64,000 bases of DNA from DATLFA01 sp039934635. GTDB lineage: Bacteria; Actinomycetota; Acidimicrobiia; Acidimicrobiales; WLNW01. The notes beneath the pieces were generated by a model, which saw only the letters and a list, made by a program, of their open reading frames with translations, was not told the DNA's origin and did not search any database. Of this stretch, positions 17,532 through 26,793 are shown piece by piece (the stretch's first letter is position 1; every line of letters begins with the position of its first letter). A program made the position numbers and the translations under genes. The stretch covers positions 1-64,000 of the forward strand of contig JBDTLT010000009.1 of assembly GCA_039934635.1 (NCBI GenBank). Reading direction: 5' to 3'.

Positions 17532-18635
17532 TTAGAGGTTGTATTGCGGGAGGGATCCGTTGGCGATAAGGGTGAGGCTGCCGGTGCCCGCACCGGTAGT
17601 GCCGGCGACGGTCACCGGTTGGATGCGATGCACCGGCCGGTCGACGGTACCGTCCTCATGCACGACGTCGACGGGATGGCGCACCTCCCACATATCGATC
17701 TCGTCGCATTGGTCGCCGCGCCACGCACCGAGTGCGCGACCGTCGTTCCAGCCGCCGCTGTAACCAAGGCCCGGCATGGCGATCGACGAACCCAGCGCGC
17801 TCGTCACGAACGTCGCCGATCGCCCGTCGTCGCACGTCACCGCGAAATCGGCTTGCTCGATGCGCCGTGTCCCCTCGAAGAAACGCAACGCCATCTCTGC
17901 CGTGGTGACATGGAGGTCGAGACGATCGGGCGCGTTGCGTTCGCGTAGCAAGCCGGTCATGTACACGCGTTCCCGGCCCCGTTCCATGATCTGCACGTGG
18001 CCCGCGTAGTCGTCGGTCGAGAAGAACAAGAACGCGAACAAGGTGCCCACCTCTGACACCGGCGGCGTCGCCCCCGTGATGGGATCCCAGCCACCGACAC
18101 CCGGACGCACGCCCCACGAGTGATCGCGACAGGCCCACCACTGCTGCACCGGCCAGCGTTCACCGCGCACGACGAGCTCACCGTCGACCACGCCGACCTG
18201 GTCGAGCCGTTGGTAATCCTCGTTGAGGCGGCCTCGAATGCGGGCCACGTGGGGCTTCTCCAACTCGGGCGGCAGCACTGCTCGCCAATGCAGTTCACCG
18301 TGCACGTGATGCTCTCCCGGCTCGACGATGAGTCGGATGTGCTCGAAGGGCTCGACGACATCGATGCGCATGGCGCCCACCGCCGGCTCGAAGCGGGGCC
18401 GAAGCGAGCGAGAGGTGCGTAGGTTGTACTGCGTCGTGTCCCGGATGACCACGAATCCGCCGTCGATGACGTTCATGTTGTTGTACACGCCGATGGTGAA
18501 CTGCAAGGCGCCCGAACCGGCAGGGTCGTAGACCGCGAACCACATGCGGTCGAAAAACCGGTGGTCGCTGGTCCCGACATTTTCGAACGGGCTCGCGATC
18601 TGATGCCACAGCGAATCGTCGAGCGGTGTGAGCAT
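17532..18635 (-). CDS. Conserved-looking hypothetical protein, 367 aa, CrtC/lipocalin-like beta-rich fold possible
   Basis: I cannot assign a characterised family. The protein is soluble, without signal peptide, and beta-rich. Notable segments are DRMWFAVYDPAGSGALQFTIG near the N-terminus (given only as DRMWFAVYDPAG), RPRFEPAVG, WWACRDHSWGVRPGVGGWDP and LGYSGGWNDGRALGAW. A central Trp-rich RDHSWGVR segment is reminiscent of hydroxyneurosporene-dehydratase/AttH-like twin-lipocalin proteins, which would suggest binding or conversion of a hydrophobic ligand. It stands alone, divergent from the beta-propeller lipoprotein gene. Confidence 0.65.
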   Translation of the reverse strand: MLTPLDDSLWHQIASPFENVGTSDHRFFDRMWFAVYDPAGSGALQFTIGVYNNMNVIDGGFVVIRDTTQYNLRTSRSLRPRFEPAVGAMRIDVVEPFEHIRLIVEPGEHHVHGELHWRAVLPPELEKPHVARIRGRLNEDYQRLDQVGVVDGELVVRGERWPVQQWWACRDHSWGVRPGVGGWDPITGATPPVSEVGTLFAFLFFSTDDYAGHVQIMERGRERVYMTGLLRERNAPDRLDLHVTTAEMALRFFEGTRRIEQADFAVTCDDGRSATFVTSALGSSIAMPGLGYSGGWNDGRALGAWRGDQCDEIDMWEVRHPVDVVHEDGTVDRPVHRIQPVTVAGTTGAGTGSLTLIANGSLPQYNL

Positions 18636-18699
18636 CAGTTTCTCCTTGGAAGGCGACCTTCGTGATGGTGCCGGATGTGCCGTTCGCTAACTTTGCCCG

Positions 18700-19935
18700 A
18701 TGTTCCGCATCCGTGTCGGTTTGCTCTCCGTGTCACTCCTCGTGGCGGCCGGATGCTCGTCGTCGCCCGACGCCGCGCCCGGCACATCCACCTCGGTGTC
18801 GACGACCGCCGCCACGTCGTCGACCACGACGACAACCATGGCGACCACGACGACATCGACCACCACCACCTCGACGACGACAACCACGATCGGATCGCCG
18901 ACCGGCCGTCCTCTGCTGGCCGGCATGCCGCAGTTGACCGACGCCAAGAACGTCTACGCCGAGACCGGCACCGACAAGATGGCCGCGAGCAACGTCGGCA
19001 TCAAGCCGCTCGTGTATGTGCCCAGCAACAACAGCAACGACGTCACCGTCATCGACCCCGCGACCTTCCAGGTGATCGACCGCTACTCGACCGGCGCCGT
19101 ACCGCAACACGTCGTGCCGTCATGGGACATGACGACGCTCTACGTCAACAACAACTCCGGTAACTCACTCACACCCATCGACCCCAAGACCGGCAAGCCT
19201 GGCCCGAACATCGCCGTCGACGACCCGTACAACCTCTACTTCACGCCCGACGGCAAGTACGCGCTCGTGATGGAAGAGCGCAACAACACCATCGCCGTGC
19301 GCGACGCCAAGACATTCGCCGAAGTCAAGAAAGTGAAGACACCGTGCCGAGGCGTGAACCACGCGGACTACTCGATCGATGGCTCGTATCTCATCGCCAG
19401 CTGTGAGTTCTCGAGCCAGCTGATCAAGTTCGACGTCACCACACTCGAGGTGGTCGCCGAGCGCACCATCCCCGGTTCGGTGCCCCAGGACGTGCGGGTG
19501 ATGAGCGACGGCCTCACCTACCTCGTGGCCGACAATGCCAAGGCCGGTGTGCACGTCGTCGACGGCGAACGATTCGAGGTGATCGGCTTCATCCCGACCG
19601 GCGCGGGCGCGCACGGCATCTACCCGAGCCGCAACGCCAAGGCGATGTACGTCTCGAATCGCCTCGCGGGTTCGGTGAGCGTCATCGACCAAGCGACGCG
19701 CCAAGTCACCTTCACGTACTTCATACCGGGCGGCGGGTCGCCCGACATGGGCAGCGTTTCGGCGGACGGCCTCGTGTTGTGGCTGTCGGGTCGCTACCAC
19801 AACGTCGTCTACGCCATCGACGTGCTCGAATGGAAGCTGTTGGCCCGCATCCCCGTGGGATCCGCGCCGCACGGCCTCACGTACTTCCCCCAACCGGGGC
19901 GCTACTCACTCGGCCACACCGGCAACTACCGCTGA
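18700..19935 (+). CDS. YncE-like beta-propeller lipoprotein
   Basis: A 411-aa surface lipoprotein. The signal peptide ends LLVAAGC-SSS, then comes a Thr-rich spacer (about residues 27-66). The rest is a seven-bladed propeller of about 40-residue repeats with recurrent LVYVPSNNSNDVTVID, LYVNNNSGNSLTPIDP and MYVSNRLAGSVSVID elements, as in YncE and surface-layer propeller proteins. Such proteins bind DNA, metals or partners, or scaffold at the surface; no catalytic residues are evident. It is monocistronic, between a divergent gene and a convergent esterase gene. Confidence 0.82.
   Translation: MFRIRVGLLSVSLLVAAGCSSSPDAAPGTSTSVSTTAATSSTTTTTMATTTTSTTTTSTTTTTIGSPTGRPLLAGMPQLTDAKNVYAETGTDKMAASNVGIKPLVYVPSNNSNDVTVIDPATFQVIDRYSTGAVPQHVVPSWDMTTLYVNNNSGNSLTPIDPKTGKPGPNIAVDDPYNLYFTPDGKYALVMEERNNTIAVRDAKTFAEVKKVKTPCRGVNHADYSIDGSYLIASCEFSSQLIKFDVTTLEVVAERTIPGSVPQDVRVMSDGLTYLVADNAKAGVHVVDGERFEVIGFIPTGAGAHGIYPSRNAKAMYVSNRLAGSVSVIDQATRQVTFTYFIPGGGSPDMGSVSADGLVLWLSGRYHNVVYAIDVLEWKLLARIPVGSAPHGLTYFPQPGRYSLGHTGNYR
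18784..18897 (+). repeat. Low-complexity Thr/Ser codon tract
   Basis: ACC/ACG/ACA threonine codons in near-continuous runs encode the spacer between the lipid anchor and the propeller of the lipoprotein at 18700-19935. The tract is simple sequence prone to slippage, so its length may vary between strains. It is coding and not a mobile or array-type repeat. Confidence 0.7.
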
Positions 19936-19954
19936 CGCGGAAGCTGAAACTGGT

Positions 19955-21091
19955 CTACGCGAACGAGTTGGCGGCGAGGAAATCCCACACGACTTTGGTG
20001 GTGTCGAATCCCTGAATGCGGAACCATTCGTGGACGCCGCCATTGACCCGATAGTGCACGACCGGGCTGCCGGGGGTGCAGGCCTGCGCCTCGACCATCG
20101 TGACCGCCAGCGCGGCCTTGATAGGCGTCTCGCGAGTGCCCGTACAGTGACACGTGCCGGACCAGAACGATACGAAGTCGGCCACCGACAGCACGCTGCC
20201 GCGCTTGCGGCCTTGATTGTCGGCCACCTTGCCGCCTGTGTAGGGGACGACCGGATCGCTGGTGCCGTGCACTTCGACGATCGGTATCGACCGGCTGGGC
20301 AGACAGACCTGCGAATTGTTCTGGCCCGCAGTACCGCCGACCAACGCGACGCCGCGGACGCGATCGGGCATGTCGCACGCGACCCGACTCGCCATCAGCG
20401 CGCCGTTGGAAAAGCCCGCAACCGCGACGCGCGTTGCATCGACATTGGCGCGGTTGACCATCTCGTCGATCAGCGCTCGCAAGAAAGCGACGTCGTCGGT
20501 GATCATGCCGGCTTGCAGCGGCTCCATGCCGGCGCGCCCGTCGTTCCAGCTACCCCCGACGGCGTCGGGATAGACGACCACCGTGCCGTTGGCGGCGGCG
20601 CTCGGCTCGAATCCCATCGAGCGCATGTTGGCGCCGCGCCCGTTGACGCCGTGCAACACGATCAGCAGTGAGTGAGGCTTGGCCGTCGGCGGAGGAACGA
20701 CCGCGAGGTAGTTGCGGCTGAAACCGCCGACCGGCATCTGCTGCTCGTTAACGCCGACCGCCAGCGGGTTGGGGAGGGGCCACGCGAGGATGTCGTCGGC
20801 CGGCGAAAGGTGCGGGGCAGGCGCCGTCGTCGGGGCCGCCGTTGTCGTCGAGGCCGGGCCGGTCGAAGTCGGCGGCGCCGTCGTCGGGGCCGAGACCGCC
20901 GACGTATCCGGTGCTTCGACCGCCGTGTCGGCGCTGGCGTTGGTAGTCGTCGTGCTCGCGTTTTCGGACGTGCCGAGAACGTTGGTCTGCGCCCCGGATT
21001 CAGTAGCCCCCGGCACCACCGCCATTGCGATGGCCGAGGCAACCGCAAAAGGGAGTAGTGCGCGCGCTCCCTTCAGAATCCAATCAGGCAC
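19955..21091 (-). CDS. LpqC-like poly(3-hydroxybutyrate) depolymerase family esterase, secreted
   Basis: A 378-aa alpha/beta-hydrolase of the PHB depolymerase/LpqC (feruloyl esterase-like) family. An N-terminal hydrophobic segment to about residue 33 and a Thr/Pro/Ala linker to about residue 95 indicate export. The triad is visible: Ser in GFSNG, Asp in HGTSDPVVPY and His in GGVHEW, with the oxyanion region in LLIVLHGVNG. The product would cleave polyester or ester-linked polymers outside the cell. The start GTG 21091 is the furthest in-frame one that keeps the export segment; the ribosome site is poor. It is convergent with the propeller lipoprotein. Confidence 0.82.
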   Translation of the reverse strand: MPDWILKGARALLPFAVASAIAMAVVPGATESGAQTNVLGTSENASTTTTNASADTAVEAPDTSAVSAPTTAPPTSTGPASTTTAAPTTAPAPHLSPADDILAWPLPNPLAVGVNEQQMPVGGFSRNYLAVVPPPTAKPHSLLIVLHGVNGRGANMRSMGFEPSAAANGTVVVYPDAVGGSWNDGRAGMEPLQAGMITDDVAFLRALIDEMVNRANVDATRVAVAGFSNGALMASRVACDMPDRVRGVALVGGTAGQNNSQVCLPSRSIPIVEVHGTSDPVVPYTGGKVADNQGRKRGSVLSVADFVSFWSGTCHCTGTRETPIKAALAVTMVEAQACTPGSPVVHYRVNGGVHEWFRIQGFDTTKVVWDFLAANSFA

Positions 21092-21193
21092 ATATCAAGA
21101 AGAGCACAAGTGACACTCGACATACAAGGTCAGAACGGTCCATCTTGAGAAAACGGCCTCACGACAGCGGCATTTCTGGCCGACATATCGACT

Positions 21194-23626
21194 GTGGGTC
21201 GCTCGAGTGGGGCATCGAAGGATCGAGAACGCGCACTCGACGCCCTGCGCGCCATCGCGCTCGTCCGGGTCGTTCTGTGGCACACCTACGGCAACGCCGC
21301 CATCACCTATGTGATCGCCGCGGTGCCGACGATGTTCTTCGTAACGGGCAGCCTCTTCGCGAAGTCGGCCCAACGCCGACCGGTGGCCGAGGTCGTGCGC
21401 AACCGCGTGCGGCGGATCTTCGTGCCCCTCTGGGCGTTCAGCGCGGTATGTCTCCTCGCGATGAGCATCGCCCACCGCGTCGACGGCACCGGCGCCACCA
21501 AGGTGCCGTGGCGCGGCATGTGGCTCTGGTTCATCCCACTGGCCGATCCCAACGGTTCGCCGTGGGAGGGCGGGCACCTGAGCGCGCCGTTGTGGTTCGT
21601 CCGGGCGATGCTGTGGGTGCTGCTCGCGGCACCGCTGTTGCTGACCGCGGCACGCCGGCGGCCCGCGCTGCTGCTCGCCGGCTGCGTCACGGCGATTCTC
21701 GCGCTCGACCTCGTCGGCCGTCATCCTTCGTGGAACATCGCCGCCCTTCCCGACCTCGTCTGGCAATCAGGCGACGTCGCGCTCTACGCAATGTTCTTCA
21801 CGCTCGGCGTATTGCATCGATGGGGCACCTTCCGGCACTTGCGATCGCCGCACCTCGGGGGCATCGCTCTCGCGAGCGCAGTCCTCGCCGCGGCGTGGAT
21901 CACCACACAGCCCGTGCCCAAGCACGTCGTGAACAACTCGCACCCTGCGCACCTCTTCGTCGGGCTGGCGTGGTTGGCCGTCGCACTCGCCGCGCTGCCG
22001 TCGCTCGAACGCGCCGCCGCCATGCGGCCATTCGAAGGCGCCATCTCATTGCTGTCGCAACGAAGCTTCACGATCTACCTCTGGCATCCTGTCGGCATCG
22101 TCATCTCTTTCGTGGCGATCGGTCGGGTGGGCCGCCTGCCCTTGGGCTACTGGAGCACGGCGCTGTTGCTCGGCACCGTGGCGGTGACGTCGCTGCTCGT
22201 GATCATCTTCGGATCGATCGAGGACGTCGCGAGCCGCAAAACCATTCGCTGGTGGCCGGCACCGCTGCACACCCGTCGATACGGATGGGTGCCCGCGCTC
22301 GCGGGGCTGGCGTTGATGGTCGTGTCGCTCACCTCGATCTCGGTCAAACGCGACACGGCGGGAGAGATCTTCGCGGCGCGCCAACTCACGGTTCCGTCAC
22401 AGGCGCCGCCGAAACCGAAGTTCGATGCGCCCGTTGTTCGGGTCGAGGGTGCCGTCTCGCCAGTCCAGCGAACCGACCTCGCTCCGGCGCGTATCCCGGT
22501 CACCAACGCGGCACTCGCGCCCGCGGCGTCGGCTTCGATGAGCACGCAACTCAGTGAAATGTATGACGCGTGGATCGAGCACTGGGGCATCACAGGTGCC
22601 GAGGTGGGTGTGACGCGTCCGAACCAGTTCCTCTGGCAGCGGGCCAGCGGTGTCGACGGCGCCGGTGTGTCCGCGACGCTCGACACGACGTTCGACATCG
22701 GCTCGATCACGAAGACATTCACCGCTGCACTTCTCATGCAACTGGTGCAAGAGGGCGTCATCAGTCTCGACGAACCGTTGCCCGTGCTGCGCGACGTGCC
22801 GTCGTTCCCCTACGCGGGCAAGATGACGGTGCGCGATCTGCTCTATCACCGCAGTGGGCTCGTCAACTATCGCGATACCGCGGAGTTCGCGCGCGATCCG
22901 TTCGCAGTCAAGACACCGGCGCAGGCGGTGATGGCCTCGGCGCGCGAACCGCTGAAGTTCGCGCCGGGCACCGACGTCGCCTACACGTCGACCAACTTTT
23001 TGTTGCTCGGCATGTTGATCGAGCAGCGCACCGGTCGATCCTTCGACGACAACCTCCGCCAGCGCCTGTTGGCCCCGCTGGGTCTCGAAGAGTTGGTGCA
23101 CTTGCCTTCATCGCCGGGCGCGCCGAATCAAGCCACTGCCGGCATCCTCACCAGCACGGAGGATCTGTTGCGCTGGGGTGCGGCGCTGTACCGCGACGGC
23201 CGCGTCGTCGACGCGCAGTCACTGAAGACGATGACGACGATCGATCCGGTGACAGGACTCGGTGGCGGCACATTCGGCTACTGCCCGTGCACGATGACGC
23301 CCGACGGACAGCCGGTGTTCACCTATGTCGGCCACTCCGGCGGCACGACGATCCTGCGGTATGCGGCAATCGAAGATCTCGTCATCACCGTCAATCTCTC
23401 TGGCAGCGTCTGGACGCCCGAGATGGTGCAGGCAACCGCCGACTTCTTCGAGATGGTGCGGGCGATCGTCCGTAGCCACGACGCCGCCGCGCTACCGGCA
23501 CCGACCGAGCCCGTTACCACCGAGCCATCGGGGCCATCGGAACCCGAGGATCCCGAGAACGCAGCACCCGCCGAGCCCGACACCGCGGCGGTACCCGCAG
23601 AAGGCCAACCGAGCGACGACCTGTAG
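21194..23626 (+). CDS. Acyltransferase-3 membrane domain fused to a serine beta-lactamase-like domain
   Basis: An 810-aa two-domain protein. Residues about 12-400 form an acyltransferase-3 domain with about ten membrane helices, starting ERALDALRAIALVRVVLWHT (family His in the first helix). Residues about 430-765 form an extracytoplasmic class C beta-lactamase/DD-peptidase-like domain with SITK (SxxK), a YHRSGLVNY segment in the YxN position and HSGGTT (HxG). A Pro/Glu-rich acidic tail follows. One polypeptide could both add and remove acyl groups on a cell-surface glycan or lipid. The start is GTG 21194. Fusion of these two families is uncommon. Confidence 0.85.
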   Translation: MGRSSGASKDRERALDALRAIALVRVVLWHTYGNAAITYVIAAVPTMFFVTGSLFAKSAQRRPVAEVVRNRVRRIFVPLWAFSAVCLLAMSIAHRVDGTGATKVPWRGMWLWFIPLADPNGSPWEGGHLSAPLWFVRAMLWVLLAAPLLLTAARRRPALLLAGCVTAILALDLVGRHPSWNIAALPDLVWQSGDVALYAMFFTLGVLHRWGTFRHLRSPHLGGIALASAVLAAAWITTQPVPKHVVNNSHPAHLFVGLAWLAVALAALPSLERAAAMRPFEGAISLLSQRSFTIYLWHPVGIVISFVAIGRVGRLPLGYWSTALLLGTVAVTSLLVIIFGSIEDVASRKTIRWWPAPLHTRRYGWVPALAGLALMVVSLTSISVKRDTAGEIFAARQLTVPSQAPPKPKFDAPVVRVEGAVSPVQRTDLAPARIPVTNAALAPAASASMSTQLSEMYDAWIEHWGITGAEVGVTRPNQFLWQRASGVDGAGVSATLDTTFDIGSITKTFTAALLMQLVQEGVISLDEPLPVLRDVPSFPYAGKMTVRDLLYHRSGLVNYRDTAEFARDPFAVKTPAQAVMASAREPLKFAPGTDVAYTSTNFLLLGMLIEQRTGRSFDDNLRQRLLAPLGLEELVHLPSSPGAPNQATAGILTSTEDLLRWGAALYRDGRVVDAQSLKTMTTIDPVTGLGGGTFGYCPCTMTPDGQPVFTYVGHSGGTTILRYAAIEDLVITVNLSGSVWTPEMVQATADFFEMVRAIVRSHDAAALPAPTEPVTTEPSGPSEPEDPENAAPAEPDTAAVPAEGQPSDDL

Positions 23627-23633
23627 CGGTCGG

Positions 23634-25952
23634 TCAGCGGCGCCACACGCGCAGGCGACCGTCGTCGCCCTCGCCGTTGATGGCGCGCCACACCTTTTCG
23701 GCGGTGCAGGGCATGTCGATGTGGCGCACCCCGAGGTGCGCGACTGCGTCGAGTACGGCGTTGTGCACCGCGGCGGTCGAACCGATCGTCCCTGATTCGC
23801 CGATGCCCTTTGCGCCGAGCGGGTTGATGTGCGTCGGCGTGACCGTGTGATCGAGGGTGAACGACGGCAATTCGGCCGCGCTCACAAACGCGTAGTCGGC
23901 GAGGTTGCTCGTCAGCAGGTTGCCGAACTCGTCGTAGACGACTTCTTCGAGCAATGCCTGTGCCGCGCCCTGTGCGATGCCACCGTGCACCTGACCGTCG
24001 GCGAGCAACGGATTGATGATGGTGCCGCAATCATCGACGGCCGTGTGATCGATGAGCGTCACCTGACCGGTGTCGCGGTCGATGTCGACCACGGCGACGT
24101 GCGCGCCGAACGGGAACGTCGAGTCGGGTCGCTCCCAGTCGATTTCGACGAACAGGCCGGTGCGCAAACCGTCGTCTTGTGGCGAAGCCGCAGCGTGCGC
24201 CTGCGCCTGCGCGTGTGAGGCGGCCTGCGCCCACGTGACGCGCTGTGAAGGCACGCCGGCCACGGCAAAACCACTGGCGTCGTGCACGATGTCGACCGCG
24301 GCGGCCTCGAGTATGTCCGCCGCGAGCAGCTTGGCCTTTTCGACGACCTGCCCGCAGGCCACGTGGATGGCGGTTCCGCCCACTTGCACCGAACGCGACG
24401 AGTAGGTGCCGACGCCGCGAGCGACCTTGTCGGTGTCGCCGTCGATGATGGTGATGTCGGCGAAGGGAATGCCCAACGCGTCCGCTGCGATCTGGCTGTA
24501 GGTCGTCTTGTGACCCTGACCGTGCGAAAACGTTCCGACTTTGATGGTGGCCTTGCCGTCGGCATCGATCTCGACGTCGGCGAACTCGGTCGGTCCCGCG
24601 CCGGCAGTGACCTCGACGTAGACCGCCACGCCGACGCCAAGGAGGTGGCGGTCGTCGCGGGCGCGTCGCTCGGCTTGCTCACGTCGGCGCTCGGCATAAC
24701 CCGAGAGCGTGAGCACACGATCGAGCGCCGCGTGATAGTCGCCGGTGTCGTACACCGCGCCGGTCGGTGTTGTGTAAGGGAACCGGTCTTTGGCGATGAA
24801 GTTGCGCCGACGGATCTCGATCGGATCAAGTTCGAGCTCGCCGGCGAGCACGTCGAGGGCCCGTTCCACGAGACACGCGGCTTCGGGGCGACCGGCACCA
24901 CGATACGCAGTCGGCGGCGCGGTGTTCGTGGCGACTGCGATCGCCGACGATGTCGCGCGCGGCACGGCGTAGACACCCGCGAGCATGCGTCCGGTCAACG
25001 TCACCAGGTACGCATTGACCGCGGGGTAGGCACCACCATCGCCGAGCAGATCGGCGTGGATCGCGGTCAAGATGCCGTCGCGCGTTGCCGCCATGCGTAC
25101 GCGTTGTCGTTGGCCGCGGCCATGGACCGCCAACATGTTCTCGGTTCGCGTCTGACGCCACCGCACGGGGCGTTGCAGTTGGCGGGCCAACGAGCACGCG
25201 ATGACGTACTCGGCTTCGGGGACCGACTTCGCGCCGAACCCGCCACCGACCGCGGGTGCGATCACGTGCACCTTGTCCTTCGCCAGCCCGAGCAACGACG
25301 CGAGACCGTCGCGTACCGCGTGCGGTGACTGCGTCGACACGTAGACGGTGAGTTGGTCGCCGTCGGGGATCGCGAGGATGTTGTTCGATTCGAGGGGCGC
25401 CACCGCGACCCGCTGGTTGTCGAACCACACGTCGACGACGATGTCGGCGCCCTCAGTGAGATCGGCGGGCTCGAACTCGCCCAACCGCAAAACCTCATTG
25501 GAGGCGAGGTCGGCGAAGAGCCTCGGCGCGTCGCTTTCGATCGCCCGCTCGACATCGACCACGGCGTCGAGTGGCTCGTAGTCGACGACTACGGCTTCGA
25601 CCGCGTCGACCGCCAACGTTTGCGACTCGGCCGCCACGACCGCGATGGGTTCACCGATGAAACGGGTGAATCCATTGGCGAGCGGCGGACGAAGCGCCGC
25701 CGCGGGTACCGGCACCGGAGAAAATCCGGGGATGAACGACACGTCGTCGTAGAGGAGCACTGCGTGCACACCGGCCATCTCGCGGGCGGCGTCGACATCG
25801 ACGGACACGAGGCGGGCGTGCGCCACGTTGGAACGTACGAACGCCAACTCGAGGGCGGGGGTCTCGGTGACGATGTCGCCGACATAGCGCGCTGCACCGC
25901 GCACGAGTTGAGGATCTTCGATACGACGGATGCGTTGTCCGATGAGCGCCAT
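23634..25952 (-). CDS. Molybdenum hydroxylase large subunit (xanthine dehydrogenase/CoxL family, form II type)
   Basis: A 772-aa molybdopterin-cytosine-dinucleotide enzyme subunit that would hydroxylate a carbonyl or heterocycle carbon. The N-terminus GQRIRRIEDPQLVRGAARYV is diagnostic of the CoxL/CutL group. The active-site loop reads AYRGAGR, as in form II (non-canonical) proteins and unlike AYxCSFR of true CO dehydrogenase. The late GAKGIGESGTIG carries the catalytic Glu. ATG 25952 is preferred to the GTG 21 bases upstream. The FAD (CoxM) and 2Fe-2S (CoxS) subunit genes normally beside it are missing from this window, so it is an orphan large subunit here. Confidence 0.9.
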   Translation of the reverse strand: MALIGQRIRRIEDPQLVRGAARYVGDIVTETPALELAFVRSNVAHARLVSVDVDAAREMAGVHAVLLYDDVSFIPGFSPVPVPAAALRPPLANGFTRFIGEPIAVVAAESQTLAVDAVEAVVVDYEPLDAVVDVERAIESDAPRLFADLASNEVLRLGEFEPADLTEGADIVVDVWFDNQRVAVAPLESNNILAIPDGDQLTVYVSTQSPHAVRDGLASLLGLAKDKVHVIAPAVGGGFGAKSVPEAEYVIACSLARQLQRPVRWRQTRTENMLAVHGRGQRQRVRMAATRDGILTAIHADLLGDGGAYPAVNAYLVTLTGRMLAGVYAVPRATSSAIAVATNTAPPTAYRGAGRPEAACLVERALDVLAGELELDPIEIRRRNFIAKDRFPYTTPTGAVYDTGDYHAALDRVLTLSGYAERRREQAERRARDDRHLLGVGVAVYVEVTAGAGPTEFADVEIDADGKATIKVGTFSHGQGHKTTYSQIAADALGIPFADITIIDGDTDKVARGVGTYSSRSVQVGGTAIHVACGQVVEKAKLLAADILEAAAVDIVHDASGFAVAGVPSQRVTWAQAASHAQAQAHAAASPQDDGLRTGLFVEIDWERPDSTFPFGAHVAVVDIDRDTGQVTLIDHTAVDDCGTIINPLLADGQVHGGIAQGAAQALLEEVVYDEFGNLLTSNLADYAFVSAAELPSFTLDHTVTPTHINPLGAKGIGESGTIGSTAAVHNAVLDAVAHLGVRHIDMPCTAEKVWRAINGEGDDGRLRVWRR

Positions 25953-26002
25953 GAACCCATGGTCGCACACCACCCACGCGTGGTGGGTACTGGCCTTCTG
26001 CG

Positions 26003-26749
26003 TCAGTCGAGCAAGCGCGGATCGTCTCGCAGTTCTTGGCGAACCATCGCTTCCCAGAACCCGATGAAGTTATCGCCTTGTGACGCAGCCATACGCTCGA
26101 CGTAGGACGGCGGCAGCGCCGGGACCAGCGGATTTCCGGCGGCACGAATATGCCATCCGTGCTTGCACCGTTGTTCGAGCGCAACCGCCCGTTGATGCAC
26201 GGCCCGCGCACTGTTGCCGAGCACGAACACACCATGGCCGGCGAGTAGCGCGATCTCCGCGGACCCCATCTTTTCGACGGCCTTGCGCGCCGAGCTCGCG
26301 TCGTTGACCGCGCCGTCGTATTCGTCGACCAACACGAGCTGGCCGCCACCCAGTGACGAACTCTGATCCATCGCCGGCGGGACCTCGCCCATGTCGGCCC
26401 ATACCGTGCCGAAGACGGGATGGTTGTGCATCGCCCAATGGACGCCGGGCCGCAGCTTGTGCAATTGCAGGTGCAACGGGATACCGGGCGGCACCGGCCA
26501 ATCGCCTTCGATGACATTGCCTTCGAGATCTATGCGAATCACGTCGTGCGCACGGAACTCGTTCCACAACAGGTGCCACGGATTGCACAACAGAGTGCCG
26601 TCACCGAGGTTGAAGGTGATGTGCCCGGCAAGGTGATCGTTGTAGCCCTCGCGCCAGAGGGTGCGGGCCAACAACACGATCTCTTCGCGTGGCGAGAGAT
26701 CGGGCATCAGCTTCTCGGAGGTGGGCTGGAACGACATCATGTCCCCCAT
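26003..26749 (-). CDS. Class II aldolase/adducin family protein
   Basis: A 248-aa zinc-dependent class II aldolase-like enzyme. HLAGHITFNLGDG (substrate loop), HNHPVFGTVWAD (metal His pair) and LAGHGVFVLG (third metal His) are in the family order. Such proteins cleave or epimerise phospho-sugars or decarboxylate 3-keto acids. ATG 26749, with AAGGA 9 bases before it, is chosen over an earlier start at 26773 that would leave only 20 bases to the divergent TauD gene. The molybdenum hydroxylase gene follows at 50 bases on the same strand and may be co-transcribed. Confidence 0.87.
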   Translation of the reverse strand: MGDMMSFQPTSEKLMPDLSPREEIVLLARTLWREGYNDHLAGHITFNLGDGTLLCNPWHLLWNEFRAHDVIRIDLEGNVIEGDWPVPPGIPLHLQLHKLRPGVHWAMHNHPVFGTVWADMGEVPPAMDQSSSLGGGQLVLVDEYDGAVNDASSARKAVEKMGSAEIALLAGHGVFVLGNSARAVHQRAVALEQRCKHGWHIRAAGNPLVPALPPSYVERMAASQGDNFIGFWEAMVRQELRDDPRLLD

Positions 26750-26793
26750 CGTTCGGAATCCTTCATCATACAATTTTCGCTTACTCTGGCCGT
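26750..26793. promoter_or_regulatory. Divergent overlapping promoter region
   Basis: An AT-rich island in otherwise GC-rich DNA separates two divergent genes. TACAAT at 26769-26774 could be the -10 element for the plus-strand dioxygenase, and TATGAT on the minus strand overlaps the same bases as a -10 element for the aldolase. The plus-strand gene has no visible ribosome site. Both assignments are by eye. Confidence 0.35.

Noticed and set aside
18784..18897. Threonine-codon tract considered as a CRISPR-like or tandem repeat array
   Set aside because: There are no regularly spaced repeats with unique spacers; it is a coding low-complexity linker.
21025..22557. 510-codon plus-strand frame overlapping the acyltransferase fusion
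   Set aside because: It is an out-of-frame shadow of the fusion gene, made mostly of Arg/Ala/His with no membrane helices or motifs.
23634..25952. Large subunit considered as aerobic CO dehydrogenase (CoxL form I)
   Set aside because: The active-site loop is AYRGAGR and lacks the AYxCSFR signature with the copper-binding Cys, so CO oxidation should not be claimed.
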